64,000 bases of DNA from Ooceraea biroi (taxonomy: Eukaryota > Arthropoda > Insecta > Hymenoptera > Formicidae). Position numbers and translations under genes: made by a program. The DNA lies in assembly GCF_003672135.1 (NCBI RefSeq), contig NC_039516.1, positions 13,375,838 through 13,439,837 of the forward strand, written 5' to 3'. Under the pieces are notes generated by a model, which saw only the letters and a program-made list of their open reading frames with translations, had not been told where the DNA came from and did not search any database. Of this stretch, positions 1 through 11,342 are shown one piece after another (positions within the stretch are counted from its first letter, which is position 1; each line of letters begins with the position of its first letter).

Positions 1-928
1 ACGTCTCGTGAATATCCCGCGCATTGCGTTCTCGCGCACCTAATGCGTGTCCGTACGATCCACGACCCGCGTAATGCGTAAAACAACGTGATTACGCGTA
101 ATCGTATCGCATTGTATCGATTAGAGATCGAATCGCACACAGAGAATGAGACAATGTTGCGCGGGTCGTGAATCTGCGTGCCACTGCGAAGAAGACACGA
201 TCGCTCCGCCGAAACGGGAACTTGAGAGGGGCGTGTTCCCGGAGGCACGACGCGGCGCGCTCGTTCGAGTCGTTAACGTACTCGTCGACATCTCTTGACG
301 TCGGCACGATGACGCGAAACTGGAGATCATACTTGAACATCGTGCTGAAGCATCATTTTAGTTTCTTTTTCCTTTTTTTTGTTATTATTAGAACGATAAT
401 GATAATAAAAAAAAACGATGACAGAATACGTTAACGACGAGAACCGGCGTCGCGCGGACTTTAATTTTCAAGAGAGGTTTGCTGTTACATAAGTATACGT
501 TAACGTACGCCGCAATAGCACGAGATTCTCTGTTGTACATTTTACATTACGACCGCGCACTCCCACGCCACGCGGATGGATGGGTTTTTTGTACTTTTTA
601 CGCGTAAGTCAGAGCGGAAGTTACTCCTCTTCAGGATGTAATACATATATATATATATACATACGTATATATCAGATCATACGACACTGTGGCCGACGAA
701 TCTGTGCGAAATACACGACGACATCCCTAGATCATAGAACGTTCAGTAGCACGATGTTGAAAATTCATGTCCCTCGGCACGTTCGAAAATCTCGTTACTT
801 CTTATGTGCATGAACTCTCTTTTGTACTAAATAGTATGTACATAAACGAACGGAGAATAAAGAGTTTAATATTATCGAATCCGCTTGTTTAATCACCGGG
901 TGTACTTTCTGCGATGATATTCCTGAAA
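1..928. other. Non-coding stretch, possible 3' UTR of an upstream gene
   Basis: No open frame here has coding character; the short ones overlap on both strands. The stretch is CpG-rich at first, then turns AT-rich with a TA-repeat patch near 645-670. A canonical AATAAA on the + strand lies at about 856-861, so this could be the 3' UTR of a + strand gene that starts before the window. Nothing else is recognisable. Confidence 0.35.
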
Positions 929-1075
929 TTATCTACGAAAATAAAGATTTGAAACAATTTTCTTCATGATGATACTCTCCTGAAGTTGTCTGCGAATCTT
1001 TTTTTCCGCCTGGGATGAACAGGCTTTTTGAACGTGTCGGATATAATCCGATCTAACGAGATCGGAAGTAGCCAT
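929..1075 (-). CDS. Small hypothetical ORF, head-to-head with TRNT1
   Basis: A 48-residue frame opens with ATG at 1075 and closes at 929. It is lysine/arginine-rich and looks helical (MATSDLVRSDYIRHV, then KKIRRQLQES). Its start is about 95 bp from the TRNT1 start on the other strand, so the two would share a divergent promoter. I do not recognise the family. No splice site or poly(A) signal confirms it, and it may be a chance frame. The frame is also open upstream of the ATG, but without another ATG. Confidence 0.25.
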   Translation of the reverse strand: MATSDLVRSDYIRHVQKACSSQAEKKIRRQLQESIIMKKIVSNLYFRR

Positions 1076-1169
1076 GTGAGGAATGCCGCAAGATGGGGAG
1101 TGTTGTGACAACGTTTGACAGTTATTTACACGTTATTTACAAAGTAATAAGTTAACGCGTACGTGAACT

Positions 1170-2856
1170 ATGTTGAACGTGCTGTTACGGCAAGCCACGA
1201 ATTTGTTTCGTCACGAAATCACCGCTGTAAGTCGAATCACCCGTAATAATATAATCATGCTTTCATCGTGGAGGGATTAGGGTTAAGTAGGGTTATGTCG
1301 AACGCCGACTCGATCTAACGAGATAATTTATTTTTCTTGAACGTTGCAAAGGCGTGCATAAAAGGTAATATAATAAGAATTCTTATTATTATACAGACAG
1401 GAAGATTTAACGTAACCAGAGCGGCACATGATACTTGGAGGAAGCTCAAGATGACCGACGTACCCTCGAGGGCTGATCCCGTCATCATGAAGTTGGACAG
1501 CCCGGAATTCCGCTCGGTCTTCACGCCGGAGCTGCAGACTGTCGCGGAGCTGTTCAAGAAATACGACTACGAGCTGAGGATCGCCGGCGGTGCTGTCCGC
1601 GACATCCTGATGGGCAAGCAGCCGACCGACCTCGACTTCGCGACCAACGCCACGCCGGAGCAGATGAAGGCGATGTTCACGAAGGAGGAGATCAGGATGA
1701 TAAACGAGAAGGGTGAGAGGCACGGCACGATCACGGCGAGGATAAACGACAAGGAGAACTTTGAGATTACCACTCTCAGGATCGACGTCGTGACCAACGG
1801 CCGGCACGCGGAGGTGCAATTCACCAAGGACTGGCTGCTGGATGCGAACAGGAGAGACCTGACCATTAATTCCATGTTCCTCGATCTCGATGGCAAGGTG
1901 TACGACTACTTCTACGGTTACGATGACCTGCAGAAGAGAAGAGTGCTCTTCGTGGGAAATCCTGCTTTAAGGATACAGGAGGATTATCTGCGGATTCTCA
2001 GGTACATCGCGCAGTAAATGTACATTGTGACAGGGAATATTGTTACGGGGTGTTACATGGTTCAATCGTTTGTTGCAGGTATTTTCGTTTTTACGGAAGG
2101 ATCGTCGATAATCCCGGTGACCACGATGAGGCTACGATACAAGCGATAAAAGACAACATCGACGGCCTGTCACGCATATCCGGCGAGAGAATTTGGAGCG
2201 AGTGGCACAAGATCCTGACCGGCAATTTTGTTCTGGAACTGATGCTGAAGCTGCTCGAGTGTGGCAGCAGCAAACACATGGGCTTGCCCGACGAACCCGA
2301 TGTAGAGAACTTCCGAGTCGTTTATCAGCGCGCGTCGTCCAAGGGCGTAACGTTGAAGCCGATATCCCTGATCACGTCGCTGCTAAGGGATGAGCAAGAC
2401 ATGATAAGGCTACACGAGAGACTGAAACTGTCCAGGTCCGACAGAGATCTGGGGTTATTCCTGGTCCAGCACAAGGAATACAAACCGTGCGAGGAGTCGT
2501 TGAAATCGTATCAGCGGTTGGTGTTCATCCAGCCGAGAGTAAAACACGACGTTTATCGGGAACTTGTAAAGGAACTATTGAGATACCGCGGCGCGACGGA
2601 ACTCGTGGAGGAATTCGAACGATGGAAAATTCCGCAGTTTCCCATCAGTGGCAACATGCTGAAGGAGCACGTATCGAAGCACACGCTGATTGGTTCCGTC
2701 GTAGCGGAGTTGAAGAGGATATGGCTCGACGAAGACTTCAAGCTGACCAGCGAGCAACTGCTGGAGCGCATACCGAGCATACTCAGCGAGGTGGAACAGT
2801 TGGAAGAGGAAAGAAAGGCACTAAAAGCGAGTCAAAAGCGACAAAAGATTAAATAA
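1170..2856 (+). CDS. TRNT1: CCA-adding tRNA nucleotidyltransferase, mitochondrial (TRNT1)
   Basis: Class II CCA-adding enzyme, which adds the 3' CCA to tRNAs in mitochondria and cytosol/nucleus. Exons: 1170-1226, 1397-2001, 2079-2856; 479 aa. Exon 1 encodes a basic amphipathic leader (MLNVLLRQATNLFRHEITA) typical of mitochondrial import. The head domain has GGAVRD at residues 83-88 and the catalytic DLD at 97-99, then RRDLTINSM, YDYFYG and EDYLRILR, which joins across intron 2 to YFRFYGRI, the usual family boundary. The C-terminal helical body ends in a charged coil. Donors are GTAAGT and GTACAT, acceptors ACAG and GCAG, and phases close. In-frame methionines at residues 38 and 50 could start a leaderless form. 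The stop codon overlaps an AATAAA at 2852-2857; a second lies at 3229-3234. Family identification is certain; the exon 1 assignment is inference from phase and leader character. Confidence 0.93.
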
Positions 2857-3234
2857 AAAGCTTTGAAGTACCTCAAATAGTTTCATACTATTAGTTAAAT
2901 GTCCTCATAAATCCTCGAGAGCTTTAAACCGTACGATTAATTTTTATTCAACTCTTCAGTTCGAATTTGGTTTCTTTAATTATTGTTATTATTTTTTTAC
3001 GAATATTTTATACGAGCGATATACAGCACGCGATGTTTTTCTCTTGTTAAAGTTGTTTATAGCGAATTAAACGAGTGTAAAATATTATATACGGAAATAT
3101 GCGGAGATATAATTAATACGACGTTAAATATAAACTCGATTCGCAGGATATATCATCCCGAAGGGGTGCCGCAGAGAGCAATTACGTAAAGGTGTTCTGT
3201 ATATTAGGCACTCAAAAATTTATTAAGGAATAAA
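2852..3234 (+). terminator. TRNT1 poly(A) signals
   Basis: AATAAA occurs at 2852-2857, overlapping the TRNT1 stop codon, and again at 3229-3234. The second gives a conventional 3' UTR of about 400 nt. Which is used is not shown by sequence alone. Confidence 0.45.
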
Positions 3235-6200
3235 GTCCTGCATTTTGTGAATACAAATTCTACAAGATGTGCTATACAACGTTATAGCAGGTGTGCACGA
3301 AACGAAATTCGTAATGCTACTAGAAAGTATCTTGAACTTAACGAGGATAAGATATTTCGATTTTGTACTCGCGTACCAACTACCAAGTTAATGTCGCTAA
3401 TGAGAGGTGTCAAAAGGCTGCGTAAATCAGTGTCGCTATACATTTTGCAAGGCTGGAGGGAATCGCTAAACCGTTGCTTTGCTAAAAATAACGATCGCAC
3501 TGTACGCCTCTGGTTTTAAAAAAGACTTTTCTTTGTCGTGTGGTTTACGCGTCCACCGGGCGTTTGCGAGAGTGGCGGAGCGCGTGTCGTGCTCTTTTGT
3601 GTAATATATATATCGCGAAAAATGTGAATAAAAAAAAGGTATAATGATGTTACGTAAGGTGATGAACGTCACATCCAAAACGAACAGTCGCAGCAAGATC
3701 GCACGCAAGAACAACGAACATAATCTTGTCGCTTGGCCGCCACGCAATCATTTTGACTTGCATAAAAATAATCACTTATATGTATTTTGGCTATTTTAAA
3801 TTACATCTCAGATCGATTCCCTAAACACTCAGATCTTTACAGACGCATACGCATTGCTACTGCATCAAATGCAATGATATAGGTGTGTGTGTGTGTATAT
3901 ATTTATATATATATATGTATGTATATATATATATATATATTTATAAGTACAATAATACAACAGCTAATTTAGTTATCATTTTATCAATACCCACATCTTG
4001 ATACACATTTTTTATTCCTTTACACCTTCGTAATAGACACCTCGACAATACTACACTCTCTATCGAGTACGATTACTCGGCACTGCTTTCCGATTTCGCA
4101 GGCGGAATCGAAAGCACGATCGCATCGTCTTTCACGCGGTAAAGAATGAGACTTTAGACTGTGTTTGTTATTGCCTCAACCCTTCTTGGTGGAATGCTGC
4201 TGACAATGCTGCGATTTATGTATTTTCACTATTTCCTGGTCGACAGTGTTATCAGTTACGTTCTATATAGAGAGGTTTTGCACCTAGAAGGGTCGAGATT
4301 TTGGAGAGATTGAGAGCTCAATTTTGAAAAGAGCGAACATCTACGAATCCAGCCCCTTGAATGTGCAGCACGAATATGACTGAAATGGGAAAACAGTACA
4401 ATTCGTGTAAAACTTAAAAAAAAAGGATATTTCTCCTCAATATAATTAGTTCTGCATATCCAAAGGGATGATATTTTTCGGGCTACCAGGAATACATGTA
4501 ATGATTATTATTGCACTTTACATAACATTTTACACAAACTATGTTCTCCAAATTATCTGAATACCGGTTAAGTCAATAGATGCATCTTCTTCAAGAGAAC
4601 TATGCAAACTAGATTGAAACTATTAGAAAAAGCTGGAATAATCGAGGAGAAGTTCTGACGACGTTATTATGCAAACCGAGATGAAAAAGTCTCTTGCACT
4701 CAACTGTACAGTTCGCACCATATGCCTAGAATGTATAATTCTCTCAGCTGAATTGTTAAATTATTAAGTTACCGTGAGTTTCTATCGGTGATCGGAATTG
4801 CTTGACAATACAACAAAGAGAAAATGATCAAATAAATGGCAAATATTGATCACAACTTAAAGTGTATGTCATAAGTACATATGTAATACTTTTATTGCTC
4901 CGAACAAAGTCATTGTTCCAACATGCCGATTCAAGATTACTATATGCATATACGATGTGACATCTTCCAGAATTATTAAATAACTTATCACACGCGTATA
5001 TTTCCTGTTAATTTGCACTCTCACGATTATTACCAATTCAAATTTCTACGCATGTTTAGTAACGCAGTATACCTAGACATTACACACTAAATTTTACATC
5101 CACGTTAAATATAAATGCATAAATAAATAAAACACATTTATACGTAACATAAATAAATAAATAATCTGATATAATTGGATATCTTCCTGAGATTGTACAT
5201 CAAACATAAATAATCATTAATCGTTAGTAATATCGTTAGTATCAAGAAAATAACTGAATAAAATTTTACAAATGTTAAATTTCCTTCTTTGGGGCGTGTC
5301 CATTTGTGGAATTTACAATTCTTCTTCGTAACGAAGACGGGTTGTCGATTTACATACTGATTACTGGACGAGAGTTTCGTGACGAGAAGGATTGAAATAG
5401 AAAAATCTAACGTATATATTCATAGCGATAGCAAACACCGTGGACAATTTATGCACGAGTTATGCAGGTGTACACAACTTGAGTGCTGTAATGAACTTAT
5501 ACATTAATAAACTTTGGTTTGTTACTCGTTACTTCATCACGGTTAGTGCAAAGACGTCGGTATAACGCTGCAAGAAATATATACCTCCGTTACACCGCAA
5601 CGGACATATGATTGGTAACTTAAGTACTAAAGAAATATAACTTAAGTATTGTCTGGCTAATATCAAAACATGCGCCGACTTATTTCGGAACTGAAGCCAC
5701 CCCGACTCCCCTAGACGCCTCGCGTAGCTCGATCTCTCGTTTTAACACTAATTGCATGATAATGCAATGCATATTGTATTACTGTTGTTGTATTTAAGTC
5801 GCGTTTACTATGAACACGTTACAACGTTTAAAATATACATAGCCTGTGCACGTACTAAGTTCTTACTTATTACGGAGAGTTGCTATAGTTACTTGTTACA
5901 AGGTATCATATCATTTACTTCCTTACAGGCGGCCTGCAGTAGTGCCACCGGCACGTCGTAATTCGCGTGTCCAAGCGTACAGGACGTACATACCTTAGAT
6001 ACACTTAACGCTTCTTGTGACATCGGGCGTACGGATAATAAGTGTAACTTACAAGTGGTCAACAATAAGAAGCACAGTTTAACAAATAACTTCCCTCTAC
6101 ATCTTTGCCATGAAAACTTACTCTACGACCAACGCGCTGCCCAGCGACCTATCAGCGAATGAAGTTCTTTAGTCTGCAAAGAAAAATGCAATTTAATGTG

Positions 6201-6512
6201 CCGTTACTCCGCGCTGTACATTGGTGCTTCACCTATTACGAGAGGAATTCACGTAGTCTGACGGTCCTCAAGATAAATCACGAGTAAAAATTCACGCATT
6301 TTAATGCAAAAACTTTATCGGAAGAATTTTATGGAAAAATATCGAGATAATAATCGCGTCGTAATAAGGTGAAAATTACCTTTAAGCAAAACAAGTAGAT
6401 GCGGGGAAACAATATATCTTGTTCTGAAAAATTATCCTAAATCACCTTCCTTCGTAAGTAGCTCGCTGTGCATCCAATGGAAATACATTTTGGTATTGAC
6501 TATGGATGACTT
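3235..6512. other. AT-rich spacer and probable synaptogyrin 3' UTR
   Basis: No convincing coding frame in 3.3 kb. The ORF at 3247-3519 has no family character. On the minus strand, poly(A) signals (TTTATT on +) at 4891-4896 and 4011-4016 suggest that the synaptogyrin message ends 1.6-2.5 kb after its stop, which would be a long neuronal-type 3' UTR. A TG/TA microsatellite sits at 3883-3945. Confidence 0.4.
3883..3945. repeat. TG/TA microsatellite
   Basis: A short (TG)n run passes directly into (TA)n with occasional interruptions. Confidence 0.85.
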
Positions 6513-8158
6513 CTAGTAAGCTGGGGCTTGAAAGTCACCCATACCCCGCTGCTGCGGCTGTTGCTGGCCGAACGGCGGCTCCTGGTAAGCAGTATCAGTG
6601 GCATCGGGATAACTTGTGTATCCTGTACCACCCACGGGGTCCGCCTCGTAACTCGGAGCGAATGCTGCGTCAGTACCTTGCTTAAATCTTTGAAACGCGA
6701 ACCAAGCACAAGCAGCCTGCAACAGGGCATTGCGATTATAATGCTGCAATTTTTCCAAGAGGGTAGTTTTGATTACTGAACATTGATATTAATTAATTAG
6801 ATTCGCGTAAGCTTAATCTAACGTACCCAAGTAAAGATTGAGAAGAACGAGAACGCAATAGCCGCCTGAAGATTATTCACGCCATAGTCTCCCGGTGGTT
6901 TATCGGAATTGTTCCATGCGTTTGTCAAGTAGCAGAATCCCACGAAATAGAGGAAAGACCAGAACCCCGAGAAGCTGCAATTGAAACGAAATGTACTAAA
7001 ATAATTGTGCACGCAGCAGTCTCCATTTCGTGTAATCCTTTATACGTAGTTATGTAATTTGACACAATGTGTAGGGTAAATAATGCGTGTGCAACTCACC
7101 CTAAATCAATAAGGACGAAGTGTTTCCTAGTCTTGACGGAGGACATCTGTTCGAACAGGTATTCGCCTGCGAGGAATCCAATGCTGGCCAGGAACGCCAG
7201 CACACCAATGCCGACTCCATAATTGCATGCGTTATTGTCGTCATTGTAGAGACAAACTTCCTTCCCATTTTTCGGCAGGTAACCCTTGCTGCTTATACAT
7301 CCGAAGACGATTATTGCAAAAAGCTGAAAGTAGGAGGAAATCCTTCTGACACAAGTGGAACGGCAGAGACTTGGGACAGCGAAGAGAGACGTGTCAAGTG
7401 AGATATATAATAGAACGCATAAGGATGTATGCTTGAAATTAATTTAATAAAAATAGATTGAGATCAAGAGCCGCTTTAATTCCACTCTTAAAATATCTTC
7501 GACTCTTCTTGGACTCTAGTTGCATCTTACTTTAGGCGCATACTTAATCGCAGTTTCCCTACATCCAAGTAAACCGTTAATCTAAGTAAGCTATTAATGA
7601 AACGGGTATTTATTTCCGCGACAAGGAGGAGAAGGTAACGGCGGGAGAAAATTGACAGTCGACGCTGTCAAGAGACGCATCTTCCGCATTCGATCCGCGC
7701 CGGATCCGTGCGCCGCTGCATTTCATGGAAGACGCCCGGCCGCGCAGCGACGGCCCAGCAGAGAGGATATCGCGAGATTCGCGCGATCCGCGTCTCGAGG
7801 CGACTCGCGACCGGACGTCGGGCACCATGGAGCTCCATGGGGCACACGGGGCGTACCGCTGGAATTCGCGAAAAATCAATAGAACCCCATCGCGGGGGCG
7901 GAGGTGGGGGAGAGCAGGAGGAAGCGGAGGACCGAGGGGCTCCCTTTTAAAATCAATGACTACACCGCGGTGAGGGATGCCTATTCCGCCGCGGCAGCGA
8001 TTGTCAGCATGATCGTGAGGCTCGACGACGATCCCGGGTGCGGGACTGCAACGACTTACCAGGCATACCGCTCTCAGAATAACCTGCGGCCGCTGGACGA
8101 ACGCGATCGGATCGAAAGGTGCCCCAGCCTTTCCACCGCCGTACGCTCCGCCGTCCAT
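6513..8158 (-). CDS. Syngr: Synaptogyrin
   Basis: Four-pass MARVEL-domain protein of synaptic and other small vesicles, acting in vesicle biogenesis and exocytosis. Exons (transcript order): 8158-8060, 7323-7100, 6974-6827, 6716-6513; 224 aa, all phases close. The start MDGGAYGGGKAGAPFDP is the conserved synaptogyrin N-terminus. TM segments lie at about 28-46, 69-90, 103-122 and 139-158. The loop CLYNDDNNACNYGVGIG and the segment FVGFCYLTNAW are family signatures. The cytoplasmic tail begins FQRFKQGTDAAF and becomes Q/P/Y-rich (FGQQQPQQRG), ending in FQAPAY as in other family members. Length matches the usual 190-240 aa. The region upstream of the start is CpG-rich. It lies in tandem with the SAM-like gene upstream. 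Confidence 0.95.
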
Positions 8159-8932
8159 CTTAGTGCAACTGAAGTGGCGATTTCAAAGCTGTCGGAGCGG
8201 CCGAGCGCGCACGCGCCGCCGCCTCGGCGGCCGGGGCGATGCGCGCGAGCATGCGTGCGTACGGTACACGAGAGATAAGGGATGATTGGGCGCAGGATAT
8301 CGTATCCGTCCTGAAATCCCCCAACAGAATCATCCCCGACCGAGCCGCTCTATGCTGCTCTTTTCCGATTTCTGCCGTAGCCATCGCGACCGCATCATGC
8401 AGGATCTCGCGGGTTCAGATTCCTCGTTGCCGTGCAATTACGCTTCGCTCTGGTTCTTCTATTGTAATTCACTGACGCGCGCACGCTCCTCGAGTTCTCT
8501 CCACCCTCCACTTCGAGTCGCATTCATTCTGAAAAGGTGACGGTCTAGACCTTGATCGAAGTCGCGCGACGTGCGAGTTGTCTCTTGCTCAAGTTTGTTA
8601 ATACTTAACGTATTAAATTAAATAGATTTAAATAATTTCGCGTAAATGAAATAAAAATTTGATTCACTAACTGTAAAAATCGCACTTGAATAGCTCATCT
8701 TTGAATAAGGGGAATTTATTTGAAACACATTTGGGTGTTACAGGATGGTATATCAATTAAAGAGATAGCTCTTTTCTGAAAAATTAGCAACACTTTATTA
8801 GCACACTTTTAAAACATTTTTATTTCAAAATATCAGACTAATAGTTATAATGGAAAAATAAAAAAAGTATAATAGAAAAGCACAATGTGTGATATTACGA
8901 TATAAAAATTCTTTTCCTTCCCTTAACAATAT
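8159..8932. promoter_or_regulatory. Synaptogyrin 5' region and 3' UTR of the gene upstream
   Basis: 8159-8540 is CpG-rich and is the likely promoter/5' UTR of synaptogyrin. 8590-8932 is AT-rich and carries two minus-strand poly(A) signals (TTTATT on + at 8715-8720 and 8819-8824) suited to the tail-anchored protein gene that stops at 8933. No coding frame is supported. Confidence 0.45.
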
Positions 8933-10099
8933 TTATATCAGATGACGTTTTTTCATAAGTAAATACAATAAAATACTTGTCGTAAGGGATAGTCCACCCA
9001 GGGATAGCGGAATAATATACCACAAGGAAGAACACTTAGGTCTTGCCTGTAAAAAATGAAATTGCAACACTTAGTTTTATTTCTGAAAATCTAGATTAAT
9101 ATAAAAACTATTAGATAAAACCACAATATATTTGTCTCTAAGGTATCTTGAACTCTTATTAAGCAACATTTGATTTTTGTTACTTAAACAGAGATAAATA
9201 TAATTATGTGCCAATATGTACCTCAATTATTTCATATTCTAATTTTCTCAGTTTTGACTCAGTCTTGTAAAGTTCTTTAAAAAGATCCTGGATAGTATAA
9301 CGTACACTGTGAGCAGCACGTATAGAAGTATCGAAATCCATGAAAAGGTCGCAACATTCTTCCCTTAGTTTACACTTACAGTACGTTACAAAGTTTTTTA
9401 TTGTATCTAATTGGTCTACAGTTAGCTGCAGGACTTCGCCTGTATCGGGTCTGTAAAAGAACAAAACTTCAGATCTGATTCTATATAACGCATCAAGGAA
9501 AAGCTTTAGCAATGATTTAATACCTTTCACCTGTGTATCTGTTTAAATAACATAATTCCTTATCCTTGTCTTTTTTTATGATACGTAGCTCACAGGCCAA
9601 ACTGTCTGCGAGAATTTTACTAGCACCTACGAACAAGTTACAACATGTATTATTCTACAGAGTACGTTTTTATAAATTATATACACAGTTTTTGTTATAT
9701 TTTTTAGCATATGACACATATAAATTTATTATATACGATATAAAATTTCGAATACTCTATACTATGACAAAATAGCGCCAGCAGAAATAAAATACAAGGA
9801 CTGTTAGACACATTACCAAGGTATTCGAAATCGTCCGCGGATAATTGGTGCAATGCGGCAGTCCTTATGTTTTTGCGTTTGAATTCGTCGATCAAGTCTT
9901 TTGCGTTTAGACCGCATAATATCGCCTCGGTCTGCCAGTTGAAGTCGAGATGGACCTGGCGATTGGGCATCGTATCGGTAAAGAATTTAAGATGAAGAGG
10001 ATTATGGCCCAGAGTAATATCGCCCATCGTGGATTGAACTCGATCAAATAGATGGAACTGAGAGTAATGCAAAAATATCCAGCCAACTTGCGTCTCCAA
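8933..10099 (-). CDS. Hypothetical tail-anchored protein with SAM-like domain
   Basis: I do not recognise the family. Four exons close in phase: 10099-9817, 9626-9524, 9450-9222, 9046-8933, giving 242 aa; an alternative start at 10027 (MGDITLGHNPLHLKFF) gives 218 aa and is my preference, since the preceding residues look like read-through of the 5' UTR. The middle (LNAKDLIDEFKRKNI, then ALHQLSADDFEYLGASK) resembles the helix pattern of a divergent SAM domain: a hydrophobic helix, a short turn, then LS-DDF-LG. A second part (LTVDQLDTIKNFVTYCKCKL...) is helical with a cysteine cluster and a possible coiled coil. The last exon encodes one hydrophobic segment (WYIIPLSLGGLSLTTSILLY) followed by basic MKKRHLI and the stop, the layout of a C-tail-anchored membrane protein. 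No signal peptide is visible. Function unknown. Confidence 0.7.
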
Positions 10100-11342
10100 A
10101 CATTCAACTAGAACTCCTGAGAACTCCGGCAGCGCAGGCCAGCGTTGTCAGCGAGGACGCGTTTTTTTCGCGCATGCCCGACAAAACCGGTACAACGTCG
10201 TACGATATAGGATATAATGTGGGTGCGGCCCCCCAGTCGTAATGTCTTGCGTAAGCGATATTTTATTTGACAATTATTTTACTTTTCTGTCCTTTTTCAA
10301 CCTTGTTTGCTATTTTATCAAATATGTAAATTTTATGTTTCATAAATTTAAATATTTTTGGAACAGTGCGAGCGACTAGCGACGTATCTTTCACTGATTT
10401 GCATACTTCACTGACGCTGACAATACTAGAAAAAGAGCAGAGGGAGCGAAGGGTGAGAGGAAATTCCCAATTTTGGCTGAGTCAGCTAGTATTGTACTCG
10501 TAAACACCTCCGTCTACGGCCAATTGGCCAACAGGAAAGCGCCAAGGACCGCCACTTGTGTATCTAAATTATGTCATGTTATTTAAAAATACATTTTTAT
10601 TAAAAAAAACTTTCGCTATTCTGCAATATTTACTTCTGACCTTTGACTCGTACTACCGTCTCACTTTTTGACCAGAGACAGTGGAGGCTCGTAGCGGATG
10701 TTTTTGTAACTAATTTTTATGGCGCCGGGAACTAAGCGTCTAGTAACTCAAGCACGTGCTAGTGGCGCCATCTATCTTAGTTTCTTCAAATTAATGCGCA
10801 ATAGTGATATTATCACAGAGCGCTGAATTCGCATAACGTTTGGCGTTCCAACTTCCAAGTACTCCTAAAAATTCGATAGTGTGAGTGACAAGCAGCAGAG
10901 TGGGGAAGTTGCTGGAAGATTTCTTTTTATACAGTCTCTAAACAAACTCGCAAATTAATTGTCCGAAACGTGTAACGGAGCTGTACTTGTTCGCCGAACG
11001 GTGAGGTCGCGCAAGATCCGATGATCTTCGCGTGACACGCTTGTTTCTCGCTAATATTGTCGACCAAGGTTAATATATCCTATACGTATCTCCTTCGTTT
11101 CCTGCACAGGAAACGGAGTTTCCCCCTGAATCACTCTTATAAAATCTCCCGTGCGTACCATGTTACGCCGTAATTAACATACGTGTCTGTAAAAAAATCG
11201 TCAGTAAGGCGGAGCACCGTTTCTACGATCTTGAGTCCGAGGCTGCAGGAGTGACAGGTCGCTGATGTTTTGACAGCCACTACCTACACAAGTGCAGCAG
11301 GAAAGCTCGGTGCAACGCGTGCAAGTCCGTCGGTCACTGAAA
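10100..11342. promoter_or_regulatory. Divergent intergenic region, BTBD9 promoter and 5' UTR
   Basis: This stretch separates the minus-strand tail-anchored gene from + strand BTBD9. No coding frame is supported. The BTBD9 5' UTR probably lies in the last few hundred bases. No TATA box is obvious. It may serve as a shared promoter zone. Confidence 0.35.

Noticed and set aside
1328..1819. 163-codon frame antisense to TRNT1 exon 2
   Set aside because: Shadow of a strongly biased real exon; no independent evidence.
8400..8435. B-box-like sequence of a tRNA gene
   Set aside because: Does not match the B box fully, and no A box, cloverleaf or terminator is seen.
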